From: Hirudo medicinalis
Lineage: Eukaryota; Annelida; Clitellata; Hirudinida; Hirudinidae
Reading direction: 5' to 3'
Assembly (NCBI GenBank): GCA_011800805.1
Contig: MPNW01000038.1
Location: forward strand, 213,475 to 277,474
DNA: 64,000 nt
This document shows positions 48,429-60,451 of the stretch, piece by piece. Each line of letters starts with the position of its first letter. Within the stretch, counting starts at the first letter, position 1. Below the pieces are notes generated by a model. It did not search any database. It was not told the origin of the DNA and saw nothing but the letters and a program-made list of their open reading frames with translations. A program made the translations under genes and the position numbers.

Positions 48429-50482
48429 TTTCTAGGTTAGGACAACCACAACATCCGAGATACGTCGAACGTTTGCCTCAAGACGTAAACTTCCTATCGA
48501 AATTAGAGGTAACACCTCGCGAAGGTAAGTCGAAGTTAACATAAGAAAGTTTTCTGTTTTACAAATTTATCTAATATCTTGAATTAAATTTTATTATTGA
48601 AAATGTTTGAAATAGTAGCCCGACTTCGTAGCTGCAGGACTAAGCCTCAAACCCAGGTTTGTTACTATACCAAATTTTTAATGAATTAAATATCGAAATG
48701 TAACTAAAACAAAATCGATTTATATTTTTTTATTTAGCAATCTTTCCAGAACAACTGAAAAACAAGGATCGTCAGTCAATAACCTTACCAGATCTTATAA
48801 CTTTCGTTACTATGGAGCCACTGTATTTAATTTTCTGAAATAAATGTAATGACGGCACATTAATGCAAATTTATACTCGATTCTGAATAATTTGTATGCA
48901 TGTTCTACTGTTACATTAATATTATTTAAATAATTTAGTTGGGCAGTTAATTTTGTTTTTCTCCGATTTTTAAAGACACTTATCAATGCTTTTTTTTGCT
49001 AGAATAAGATGAAACAGTTAGATGGAATATCGAATTTTTTTTTAAGAATCGTTATTTCAAGTATTTCAATTTTATGTGTATTACACATAAAAGGAAAAGT
49101 TTCAAATATCAACAATTAGATTGAATGGATCAGTTGATCGAACAAAGGACAGCCAGTAAATGGGAATTACAAAATTGAGACACTTTGTGAAGAGGGGAAA
49201 TCAAGAAACATTATACGTCTTTTTGGATTCAACAAAAATAGGCAACCATGTGGTCCTTCGTAAAGTACTTTAACTACATTAAAGTAGTCAGAGCTTTAAT
49301 CAAAACATACATTATGGCATAATAACTATTTACGTATAGACATATTTTAATAATATTTTTTCTGGGCCAAAAATTAACGCAGTGAAAAAATCCAACCAAC
49401 AAAGCCTCGGTGGGGATTGCGTCCTCACTCACTTCCTTCTATAATTCTTAAGTGCGCTGAGGCGATAGTGCCATATAAATGGACAACAGGGTGGCCTTTA
49501 TTTTCGAAGTTTTAAAATCTCATTGTCCGACACCGCCCCAGATGAGTTTCAATATGTAATAAAATAATTCAGGGAAAATCAGCAAGATTGGACAATATTT
49601 AGAGGTCGTTCAACGAAATTTTAGTTTCCCGTGAAAATTAAATTCAGCGAAAGAACCAAGACTCGTCTAAATGTTTAATATTTTAATAAAACGCAGCTTT
49701 TCAATAAAATAATAAATATAAATGTAATTGCACACTTAGAAACTAAGAATTTTCGGTATATTTAATTAAATAATGTATAATTTCCTTTAGTAAACTTGTA
49801 ATATGATTCCTAGAGGGCACCTCTTGGGCAGCTTACATAGCATTTAAATAAATCTTGTTCTAGCACTTTGTAATCATCTCGCATTTTATAATTTCTAGAG
49901 TTGCCTTGTTTTGAATAAATCAAGTTAAATTATTATACATGTTTAGTGATCTTTGCATTTTTAAATGACATTGCACTCACAAATTGATCTCGTTAGCATG
50001 CTGGTGGAATTGAAGGAAGTAAATTGCCATCAGAGAAGCAGGTTCTAGGTTACTTTTTATATCTTCACAAAGTTTTGAAAGAGGATATTCAAAAGGCTTC
50101 GACCCTCACTATTGATGGAGTCGAAGATTTACGGGTTCGAGCTGAATTCGTCAAAATTCTATCAAAATGAAAGGACGATCAGGCCTTATTATTATTATTA
50201 TTGCATGTTCGGAGTTGACAATGTTCTGCTCCAACAACAAAAGAAACAGAATGACAAGAATATATTGCAAAAGAGTATTTGGCCGATCTCAACTTGACAA
50301 AGATACCTGGAAGAAAGCCACCAAAGTGGAAGAAGTGACGAACTCCTTTAAATAATATTAATAATAATTAATAATTAATAATAATAATATTTTACATAAA
50401 ACTTTGAACATAATTTTTTTTTATGAAATGGAACCATTTGGGAGGGTCAGACCTAATATTTAAAAAAAAAATTTTAATGGAC

Positions 50483-50489
<7 letters not shown>

Positions 50490-50515
<26 letters not shown>

Positions 50516-50538
50516 CATTATTATTATTATTATTATTA

Positions 50539-50587
<49 letters not shown>

Positions 50588-50590
50588 CAT
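50490..50590. repeat. TTA microsatellite
   Basis: Nearly pure TTA repeats of about 100 bases, ending at an undetermined base (n) at 50591. Confidence 0.95.
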
Positions 50591-50593
50591 NAT

Positions 50594-50710
50594 CATCTAC
50601 TCCGTCACCATCATCATTATCATCATCTACTCCGTCACCATCATCATTATCATCATCTACTCCGTCACCATCATCATTATCATCATCTACTCCGTCACCA
50701 TCACCATCAT
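50594..50710. repeat. 30-base minisatellite, about four copies
   Basis: CATCATCTACTCCGTCACCA plus TCATCATTAT repeats every 30 bases with almost no divergence, directly after the n at 50591. Confidence 0.95.
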
Positions 50711-50864
50711 TTGCAAATTACTTTTATCCTTTGAAGACTGGTGACAAATGAATAATAATAATTATGCTTGTAAATTAAAAAAAAACAAATTATATATAAA
50801 ATGCGATTAATGTATTCTTAATAAAATGATTGAAATCAAATTCATTTCAAATTATTACTGACAG

Positions 50865-51549
50865 GTGCACCACGATTAAAGAATGCAAGCAAACTTCATC
50901 CGACAGGTGGTTCAACTTCGATAACGACAGGTGCCCCAAACTGATCGACCTGAACCCCAGACAGGTTCACGTTCATTCAAGCGGAACCTCCATGGTTCGT
51001 TTATCGGAAGACATTCATTGCGCGGCGAAAGAATTTGAAATTTTGTTCTTAATTTTTTCAAAGCGACCTCCGCGGACAATTTTAGTTTTAAAAGTCGAAA
51101 GATTAATTCTTGAAATGGAATTTTGAATGAACGTAAGGGACATTTTAATTAGACATTTAATTAAACATTTCTCATTCATCTATCCGTCTGTTCATCCACT
51201 CGTTCATTCTCCCATCCATCCACTCATAAACCCATCCATGCATTCATTCATCCACTTATCCATCAATCCATCCATCCATCCATTTGTTCATACTCCCATC
51301 CACCCATTATCTACCCATCCATGCATTCATTCATCCACAAATCTACCCATCAAACCATCCATCCACAGATAATCGTCAGCGTATCCAACCTTCCGAAATC
51401 ATCCGGCTACCTGTGCTCCTTCGGTGGACTGAACCAACGCACTCCTGTCATCTCAATCGACGAGAAGGTCCCCGATCGATTCGTCTTGAAGTGCGAAACG
51501 CCACTCAGTCCGACCTACCCGGACTCGACGATGTTCGGTGCCGGCGCAG
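50865..51549 (+). CDS. Plexin-family fragment: end of a PSI domain and the following IPT-like region
   Basis: Two exons, 50865-50994 (phase 2 in, 0 out) and 51369-51549 (phase 0 in, 1 out). The first reads CTTIKECKQTSSDRWF, then NDRCPKLIDLNPRQVHVHSS. The second reads SVSNLPKSSGYLCSFGG, then FVLKCETPLSPTYP. This matches the plexin layout in which the last cysteines of the first PSI domain (C-x4-EC ... RW ... C) precede a beta-sandwich ending in a xLxNLPxxxxYxCxFG motif and CxTP. The second exon ends with a good donor, GTGAGT. The Sema domain should lie upstream and further PSI/IPT and GAP domains downstream, but neither was found in the window. Either the introns are very long or this is a gene remnant. 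Plexins are semaphorin receptors. Confidence 0.6.
51170..51365. repeat. CCAT-rich tetranucleotide repeat
   Basis: Degenerate CATCCATC/CATTCATT repeat that ends at the acceptor of the second plexin exon, so it forms that intron's polypyrimidine-rich 3' end. Confidence 0.85.
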
Positions 51550-52069
51550 GTGAGTTGAAGAATGGGAGCCCAGTAAACATGATTTTATGGGCCGCTCCCT
51601 CCACAGGCAAATAACGCTCGGACGAGTTTCAAATGAAAACAAATCGATCGAACACGTGCTCAGCGATTCTGGAAGCTCATTAAACAGGAGGACATTTGCC
51701 CTGTCGAATTTTCATCGGCCTACTTATGACTTGAATGACGGTGTCGTTAACGATGATGACGATGAGGATGGTGACGATGAAGATGATGAGGATGGTGATA
51801 GTGACGATGATTTCATCATCATGATAACTTTAACCAAGACGACTTTGGCTGTAGCAACTGCGACCATAACAATTACTAGCAAATCGGCTTAGACCGGGAA
51901 GAGTGGTATCTATGGCAACACGGAGTACCTGTTAAGCCTGTGCGACTTCCGGTCATTTGGGACATTAAGGCTCAGCATCCTCTGACGTCACAGGCTAATT
52001 GTCTCCAGTGTTGGAAAAGCAATGTTCCTCAATGCATCCTCTTTATCCAGGCGTGTCGTTGCAACTTTG

Positions 52070-52150
52070 TGACATCATTACGTCACATGTTTTTGACATC
52101 ATTACGTCACAAGTTTGTGACATCATTATGTCACAAGTTTGTGAACATGT
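52070..52150 (+). repeat. 24-base tandem repeat with CRE-like sites
   Basis: Starts at 52070, 52094 and 52118, with a partial fourth at 52142. Each unit holds TGACATCATTACGTCA or a near copy, a partial palindrome around a CRE/ATF half-site. Confidence 0.9.
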
Positions 52151-52856
52151 CAATCTGAAACGTGACCTAAGTGTTCAGTTTTTCAGGTCTTCTGTAAACA
52201 GGAGCTTGAAAAATAGACCTATGAGTAGCGTATTTTCCAGTGGAGTCCTGCTGAATATTTAACTTAATTCGCTAAATAAATAATCCTCTTCCTGTAAATA
52301 ATTTATTTTCCGCCCATAAATTATTCCATTTCAACGACTGTCGAGAATTCCCGACTCTCTTTTTTCCATTAAAATTGAGGACAATTTCTTTTTAATTTCT
52401 GTACTTTGAAGAAGAAAATAAGCAGAAGCAGCAGAGGAAATGAAAATATTTTTAATATCCTGCGTTGCCGACCTGCAAACAAAAATATGGAAAGCGAGTG
52501 GAATGTCACATGCATGAACCCAGCATTCATCCATCTCCACTGGAACAGCTGATTAGGAAAACTCACCTTTACTCATTTTCCCGCTCCCATCCCGTGTTGG
52601 GGCATCATTCACTCCCCATTCGGCGCCCCAACTCACTCAACTTTCCTTCTCTTCTCATTTTTTTTTGTTTAAAATTCTCCTTCAGTCCGAGCAGAAAAAC
52701 GTCATTTAACGGAGCGAGAGATTCTTTGGAAATCCCTGGACGCTTTAAATATGATAAAAATGATTTATGGAAGATCTGCTCACGTGACCAGGGCAGGTTT
52801 AACAGCCTCAACTTTTCACTTTGCAAGGATCAGGCAAAGTCAATCGCAGCTACTAA

Positions 52857-52950
52857 GATGATGATGATGACGATGGAGGTGGTGATGATGATGATGATGA
52901 TGGCGATGGTGGTGGTGATGATGATGATGATGATGATGATGACGATTACG
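52857..52950. repeat. GAT/GGT microsatellite
   Basis: Imperfect GATGATGAT and GGTGGT runs. Similar tracts recur at 51754-51825, 53997-54070, 54258-54360 and 54610-54660. Confidence 0.9.
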
Positions 52951-53360
52951 ATGGTGATTACAATAAGCAAGAGACCTGCTAATTATAACGATAATTCTAC
53001 ATTTACTTGATATTTCCACTTTAATTGCGACAATAATAATAATAATAATATAAATAATAATAAGAATTGATATTATTTCTTTCTATATTGGCGGAAATAA
53101 AGCCTACGCAGTGGAACTCTTCCAGTCATAAAGCAGAGAGTTTCAGTTTAAATATAACTCCTCATGTGACTCTTGTACCTTCGATTAAGACATCTGAAGA
53201 TGAAAGTCAACCATGCGTGAAATCTTGGACCCAGTCACACTCCAATAATTCTGCGTTCATATACCCTTGCAACACGCACGCCATCTAACTCTCTCAAGCA
53301 CGCTTGGAGTTTTAACCCTGAAACTAGAAAATTCCATTGGATTTCGTGCTTTCATCGGTT

Positions 53361-53420
53361 GACACATGATCATTACCATCACCATGACACGTGATCATTA
53401 CCATCACCATGACACATGAT
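53361..53420 (+). repeat. 25-base tandem repeat with E-box-like core
   Basis: Copies start at 53361, 53386 and 53411 (the last partial). The core is CACATG in two and CACGTG in one. Confidence 0.85.
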
Positions 53421-54028
53421 CTTTTCTTGTGAAAGAGGCAATGTGTTTTATATGTCCAACAAGCTCCGCCCACTCATTCCTAGGAACGTGGTGTCAAATT
53501 TTTCTTTCAAAATTTAATTTGACATTTTTTTTTTATTTGAATTTTTAATTCCTCAATTTCTGTTGGATTACAAAATGGAAAAGTTGGAAGTTATTGGAGC
53601 GACTATGAATAACATGCCAACAAATATTTTTTTTAACCGGTCCACATGTGTGTCGATGAGATATGAAAAGCAATTTATTTATTTTTATGCACGTGATGTC
53701 CGAGTGGGCAGTCCGTGCTCCAATCGAGTGGAAGCAACAATGCATTTCGTCCAATCAAATAATGGGCTCACGATTTAAATTATCCAATCAAATCCCGCGC
53801 TTAAAAATTCCAAAAGCGCTGTCCTTGAAGCGAAAGAGCTCGAAATGCGTTCAGGAGTTGTTGACTGAATTTGTCAATGGAAAGTGAAAGTAGACAATGT
53901 TTGCTTTGTTTTGTTTTGTCTCGAGTCATATGTCATCCTCCTCGACTCATGCAGATCTTTAACATTTCATATATTTCAGACGGAGATGACGACTACAATG
54001 ATGGTGGTGAAGATGACGACGATGATGA

Positions 54029-54062
<34 letters not shown>

Positions 54063-54726
54063 GATGTTGATGGCGAGGATAAGGAGCACGAGCATGGAGG
54101 GAACCGCTTTATGATCCTTTCTCCCTGGCGAGCAATTTGTAAGGACTGGATCAAGCGCTCACCTTTCATGCATGGATTCAGCATGACAAATTGATGATGA
54201 CGATGTTGTCGCTGCTGTTGTTGTAGTTATTGATTTGTGGTTGTGATAACATTAGCAGTATCCTGATACCGATGTGACGACGACGAGGGCGACGACGACG
54301 ATGCTTAAGATGATGATGATGACGACAATACTGATGATGATGACGTCGATGATGATGCCATGTTAATTTACTCTCAGATCACAGTCGAGTTGAACTTCAG
54401 CTGCTGACGAGGGATTTCCATCCATTCCTCTCCACGTCCATCATCTTCGTCAACTGCTCACACCATGTCACGTGAGATACTTTGACCTAATTCCTAATTC
54501 CAGTCTTAGAAATAAGGTTGAAGTGACGCTATCACTGATTATGAGTTCAAAGTCTATTGATGATTTAATGTCTTTGAATTATTTTTATCAATTAATAATA
54601 ATAATAGTATCATCATCACTATCATCATCATCGTCATCGTCATCGTCATCGTCGGTGATTTAATTACTTACTTACTTACTTAATTTTTCTGACACCTACA
54701 AAGCTAGAATGTTGTTATAGACTTAC

Positions 54727-55017
54727 CATCGTCACAGTCGAGCAGTTTCACTTGCAGTTTTGGACCCATGCATGGTTTAACATTGTTGCATCTCTTCTTC
54801 CTGAAGACAACAGTTCTGTTATCTTCGCATTCTCTGCGGAAGCTCCAATGTGACCAGGTTATGAGGACCTGTTTGTTAGTAACTGAGGGATACGTAAAGT
54901 TTAAAGTTGTTAGAAAACTAATTGACTTATCATTTTTAGTTGGATATATATGCTTACTTCCCCACTCTGAATGCATGAGGTTGAAATCCCAGGACATCCA
55001 TAGAATTTTGTCTTCCC
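54727..55017 (-). CDS. Two exons of an extracellular TSP1-like module
   Basis: Exons 55017-54958 and 54882-54727, both phase 1 at each end, the class typical of shuffled extracellular modules. The second reads LITWSHWSFRREC, VVFRKKRCNN, VKPCMGP, LLDCDD and ends in a GTAAGT donor. The WxxWS start, the RxKRC core and four cysteines recall a thrombospondin type 1 repeat, though the usual CSxxCGxG segment is altered. The first exon is Trp-rich (ILWMSWDF). A possible next exon at 54453-54383 fits phase 1 but is unproven. The rest of the gene was not found; family assignment is tentative. Confidence 0.45.
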
Positions 55018-55419
55018 CTACAAATCGATATTTCTTTAATTAGATGAGATATTTTTCGTTTTTTGAATTTGATGTTTCATGGGAAACACATTAAATTAAA
55101 TTAAATTAACCTGTAAAATCCGATAAATTTTGGTTATTTTGTTTAAAACGCGCATTGAAAGGTTTAGTAAAATCGGTAAATAAAAATATGTTTAGTGAGT
55201 TAGTAATGCATCATAAAGTTTTAGTGTTCCTTATTCTCCCTCAGCGATGAGAAATTCATTGAATGAATGAAAGGGCAGAGCTTGATTTTTATCTTTGGTG
55301 ATATTGTTGTTTCATTTAAATCTAAATAGTCCTCATCAATCCTCTCTTCACATTCTCCATTTTCTTCATTCGCTATTTTTGTCATAATTTCTTTGTCGAC
55401 GAGCTGCAATTCTCATCGG

Positions 55420-55629
55420 CCTGATACGTTTTGGCAAAGAAATCGCTTCCTGCTTGTTTGTCAGAAGATGGTTGCGCAGCATCACTGAGGAAGCAAAATA
55501 CAAATGACATTTCTTGCAAATCCTGTCATACGAAGTATGGATTGCATCGAAGGACTCTTGTAGAGACAAGTCATTCGGAATAAAACAATAAGGGTTTGAT
55601 GACGAAAGAAGGAAATAATCCAATTTCAT
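55420..55629 (-). pseudogene. Remnant of a repetitive invertebrate ORF with a CxxC zinc motif
   Basis: Minus-strand frame reads DRICKKCHLYFASSVMLRNH, then LPKRIRPMRIAARRQRN. This resembles the tail of a multicopy ORF in invertebrate genomes with the pattern RICxxCxLYFASxxML. The second half of the finger lacks the final His, and the frame is lost at about 55366. Probably transposon-derived debris; recognition is from memory of the pattern only. Confidence 0.45.
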
Positions 55630-57178
55630 ACGTTGGTTAACGAATAAAGAGGGAAATTTATGAGACGATCCGTCTGATGACCGCTCTGAAATCTCAAGTC
55701 CTCCATTTGTCTAGATAATTGATAAAGGTGGAATAAGAAGAAAGAAATCTAGCCGTTAGTGCTTTAAAATAAGAACTTCTTAGTTTCGTACAACATGTGT
55801 TGTCAGTAATCTTCAAGTGATGTGACATTACATTTTCTAGCTCCCCATTTCCCCTCGTCACATATTGTCACAAATATTTGAACCCCCTCCTAACTGCGTG
55901 ACGTTATTTGTGGATGGCTCCTATCTTGATTTTGTTGAAGTGGTTTCCCTGTTGCTACTGACGAATTAAACTTAAAATGAAAATATGTTCGCTTTTAAGA
56001 ACATTTAAAATATTTCCTCCAGTTCTGATATTGATTGAAATGGTCTCCTTAAATTTCTAATATCCCATTGAAGTGAGCAGACCTAACATATAAACAAACT
56101 TTGGCTCTTATTTTCTGAATCGTGATGAATCAGCAGGACTCGTATGCTATATTGTGTCGAACAGTAAATTATCGAACAAGATATTAAATTTCACCTTTTT
56201 TACGATGCACCATCGATGCGAGCAAAAGAAAGGCACATATTTGCAGGAGCATTGAGAAGCAAAATATTGGAATCCTTATTTAAACTCTATAAAATCGTCA
56301 TCAAAACAAAATCTTTTGCGCCTTAGAAAATCTGTAAAATTAAAACAAAATGTTAATTAGGAACAAATTGATTAATACGAACTTTATTTTATATTAAGTA
56401 CGTTTTAATTGCAATATTTTGTGCAGGATGCTTTCATGCTGTTGAAATGAATTGGAAATATTGTTCCTAATATAAGCTAGGGTGTCCAAAAAATTGTCGA
56501 AATGATGTGCAGCATTTTTTCCCATTCTACTATCACCCCTGATGACAAATATGACTTACATTTTGATTTTAAACCATAGATTTTGTGTAAAAATTGAAAA
56601 TCATCTCATAACGCATATTTAGTCTAAATTTAATGAATACTAAATATTATTTTTACTTTTTGCAGTTAAGAAGACTTAATACACATACTATGGTCCATGG
56701 GTTTTGAAATCCTCTATTGGGTCAAAATCGACTGCCAATGATTTCGCCGCTTTCAAGATTAGTTTAGCCCTTCAGGAGAGTTAACATAAGCTAAGTCTTG
56801 CACTGACTACCAACATGCAGCGGTATTCTTGGGCCACTTGTTGTCTCAGCAATTGCAGATGATGATGTGGAGGAACAAGAAAAAAAGAACCCTGCTAGAA
56901 GATATCTTTAAACACGAAGTTCCATAAAGATTTTCATGCGGGAAACCTAATCTTCCAGTTTTAACTGGCAATACCTCTTTCTCAGATCGTTTTGGTTCCC
57001 AAAGCTGGCTTTAGTTCAGTATGGTGGGCATTGAAAAGAATGAAGTCCAGGATTGGTCAGAAAGAGGAAATTTTGAAGACAGGGAAATTCCTCTGTCAGT
57101 AATGCGTATTATTAAGAACAGGAAGGCAGCAAGGATCCCAAAATATAATTGTATGAGTACGAGAAAATTTGCGTGCAG

Positions 57179-57210
57179 GTTGGCCGAATGGGTTGCGTTC
57201 CTGCATGCGG
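57179..57210 (-). repeat. Dispersed 32-base repeat, copy B
   Basis: Reverse complement of 23829-23860 with three CpG to CpA differences; flanks diverge. Confidence 0.75.
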
Positions 57211-58429
57211 CGGTGATAGCAACAGTCGTAATGTATTGTGTTCGCAACCCAGCCTGCACCACCAGGGAGCGTCCTCGGTTAAGGGTGCTCTGTAAAATGG
57301 TAGAGTAAAAAGTGCCTTCACATCCTGCTCGGATACATAAGGCTCTCAAAAGATCGGATAAACGCAAAATTTCCACTGTGGAATGAAGTGACCGTCACCA
57401 TCATCGTCATCATTGTCATCACGTGATGAACCTTCATAAAAATAATTAATTTTTACATATATAATTAAGTGATGTTGCAATCATATCGTCATGTATTTTA
57501 GGATTCAAATAGTCTGCAATCATTTGATTTTTTTCAACCAATACAACCAACCAATACAAATACAACCAACCAATACAAATACAAGGCAACCAATACAAAT
57601 CAGTTCATATTTTTTTTCCAAACCTCCGATTATAAATCTTGTTGACAGCGTGTGCCAAGCATGAGATCAGACAATCATCACAAATTCAGACAGAAAACCT
57701 TAACTGGTGCCTTACAATACTTTACAATTCGTTAGGTGCTTAATTGTTTGAATTCGAATATGAGCCCTAACAATAGGCTTGCATATTTTTCATTAATAAC
57801 AAAATAACAACATTGAGTAATAAAGGATAATACAAACGATCAAACATTGTCTTTCTTTAGACATTAAGCATAAACATAAAAAATGCATTTAAATTACGTA
57901 CTTAAGAAACTTTATGGAATTGAAGCACTTAAATGAAGTATTTCTCACTTGGGATACTGACGCAGTGAATGATGTTGTACTGCAATATAAAATATAATAT
58001 TTTCAAATCACTTGAAAGAGATATTGATGAGATTACATCTGTAATAGAGCCTTCCTCTCTATTGTTGGATTTCAGGCATTGGAAATTATAAATTAAGTTG
58101 AACGCTCTGAATGTCTTGTCTGCAATTTATCTTGCAGATGGTTTATACCATTTTGTTTTTTTTATCTTCGAGACTTTTTAATCGCTCGAATTTAGAAACT
58201 CCACTATTTGGAACTAGAATCCTCAGAGAGTCTTTATGCGTATCTGTAATGATCTTCTGTCGCTCTCTAGGGTTGAGCCGCACTCAGTGATCAACAGGGT
58301 CATTTTGGTTATAAACTTTCGACTCTGCACATTTCTTCCCTTTTAACTCCATCCTTTCTTCTTTCTTCAAGCAAGCAACTCTGTGAAGTGAGAGTCGGCT
58401 TTTTGTTGCCTGTTTTTAAGACATTGTCT

Positions 58430-58528
58430 AATTAAGGTTGTATTGTATTATAGTAGTATAATAATTAAGGTTGTATTGTATTATAGTAGTATAATAATTA
58501 AGGTTGTATTGTATTAGAGTAGTATAAT
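58430..58528 (+). repeat. 33-base tandem repeat, three copies
   Basis: Starts at 58430, 58463 and 58496 (AATTAAGGTTGTATTGTATT ...), nearly identical. Confidence 0.92.
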
Positions 58529-60451
58529 AATGGTAGGGCAGTATCAGAGGTCTGTAGGTCCTTTTTATTTATTGACTAACTAGGACAGAGTCAGTTAAGA
58601 TAATAAGAGGGTCTTTATCAGTGCATTAGTGAAATTCATCAAATTTCCCCTAAAGAAATTCGATAAAGAAATAAATGGAGCAATAAATTAAAAAATGTAA
58701 AAGAAATGAGAAACGATGTGAAATCTCGATGATGTTAACGGGAATACATGAGGTTAGCATATCAAGTGTTGGTTAAGTCATTTTTCAGATGACTCAAACA
58801 ACATGGTCAACTAAGTAGAAATTCATTTATTTCTTATGAAATTATTTATTTATTATGAAATGAATAACCATGGAAGAGACAAACAATTGTGTCTTCATTG
58901 CAAACGAACTTCTATCGCTGAAATATTTTTAAGTATGGAATGTCAGATGAACAAAGGATTGATTTGTCTAAGAAAACAAGGCACCTAGGTTCGTGTTAGA
59001 TTCAGATTGCTTTAAGTTTAAAAATACCAGCAGAACAACAACAAAAATCTAAAAATCTATTATTTGTTGTTATATTTTTGTAGCTGAAATCATCCGCCAC
59101 AAGAGGCACTAGATCCCTTAGCAACCATTGTGGCACCACCTCCAAAAGGCCGAGCAAGCTGGGTTAAAAACACGATTGATCTTTTACCTTCGAATGCAGG
59201 AACTGACAATGATTGGTCGATTGATTGATTTATTTTCAATAAAATAATTTGCAACACTGCCAAAGACACACGAACAACATGTATAGACACACAATCGTTA
59301 GAGCTCAAAAAGGACATCAGAAAGACATAATCCCATTTATGGATGACCTGCAACAGTGGAAGCTACGTTTAAAAACAAAAAGAATTTGTAGAATAAAAAC
59401 AAAACTAATTACACGGAATAAAATACAAAAGAATCCATTAAAGTTATATTGAACAAGTTTCCTAATATCGATTTTAAGTCTACAATGATAATAAGTGAGA
59501 TTGAAGTTTGTCTTGGAATGATCAGAACAGTGTAACTTCGATAACATTATCGAGAATGGAATACTTGAATATGTTCATTCAAACATTTAAATGCTTATTT
59601 GAACAAAAGCGCCTTCATTTGTTTCATTTGTTCAATAGCATTTAATATTATTATATTAATTAACCATGCGCGGGCGGCATGTTGGACAGCATTGGCGCAG
59701 AAAATCAAAGCATTATTGAAACTGGTGTGTGGTCGTTCGACATATAAACACCGTGTCACAAAAAAATCGTCTCATTCATCTGTTGAATGAATGTTTGGAT
59801 GTTTGCAAACAATAATGAGAGGTGCTCGATCATTTGCACTCGCAACGACATATTTTTTATCGTAAAAAAAGACATTGCGTGACGTGAGGGGTTCTCGATT
59901 GTAACAATTTCTCATATCAAGTTGTCAAATCGCCTCATTATATGTGCATTGCAATGTTTTAATTAGCGTTATTATTTGCTTTGTTGAAGCTTTATAAACA
60001 TAAATCACCAGATTTAGCATTGGCACTCTGCATATCTTGTCAATGACCAGTGATTAATATCAAAGTTAGATATTTATTCAACAATAGCAACTCCTGATAT
60101 GGCAAACCCATAATATAAATTAAGAACAACCAATGAATTATTAAATATCAGTCGAAAAATGATGGAAAATTGTTCAACTTTCAATCTGTTTCTTGCAAGT
60201 TCATCCAAACATAAAGTAATTCTTTGCTGAAACTCGGATTTAATAAATAAGCCTGCAGCGAACATTCACTGCTAAACGTTGAGAGTAATGTCACTAGCTG
60301 CTTGTTATTCTTAGGTCTATTGATAGAGTATTTCATTCACCAAATGCATGGTAGAGCATTTAATTAATGGTTTATAAGCTAGTGAAATGACAAGTTGGAT
60401 AACCAACTGGAGAGAGAATTAGACATGGAGGTTCAAGTTGGATAGATAAAT

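Larger units (their letters stand above)
48429..50864. other. Intergenic interval
   Basis: No supported exon. Starts at the 5' end of the SH2D4 gene, whose promoter should lie just to the right of 48428; no TATA box was recognised. Ends in the large TTA and CATCAT repeats at 50490-50710. Confidence 0.4.
55630..60451. other. Long interval without supported gene
   Basis: Holds copy B of the dispersed 32-base repeat (57179-57210), ACCAATACAA repeats (57536-57600) and a 33-base tandem repeat (58430-58528). Open frames at 57011-57376 and 59090-59547 have no recognisable content. Confidence 0.4.

Noticed and set aside
50423..50751. Open frames with poly-Tyr, poly-Leu and repeated His/Pro
   Set aside because: They translate the TTA repeat and 30-base minisatellite and cross an undetermined base.
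51127..51372. Open frame with HPSIHP repeats
   Set aside because: Product of a CCAT-type simple repeat; the region is the intron end before the second plexin exon.
53067..53288. Candidate third plexin exon
   Set aside because: A phase-1 acceptor exists, but the peptide does not resemble the expected IPT/PSI sequence.
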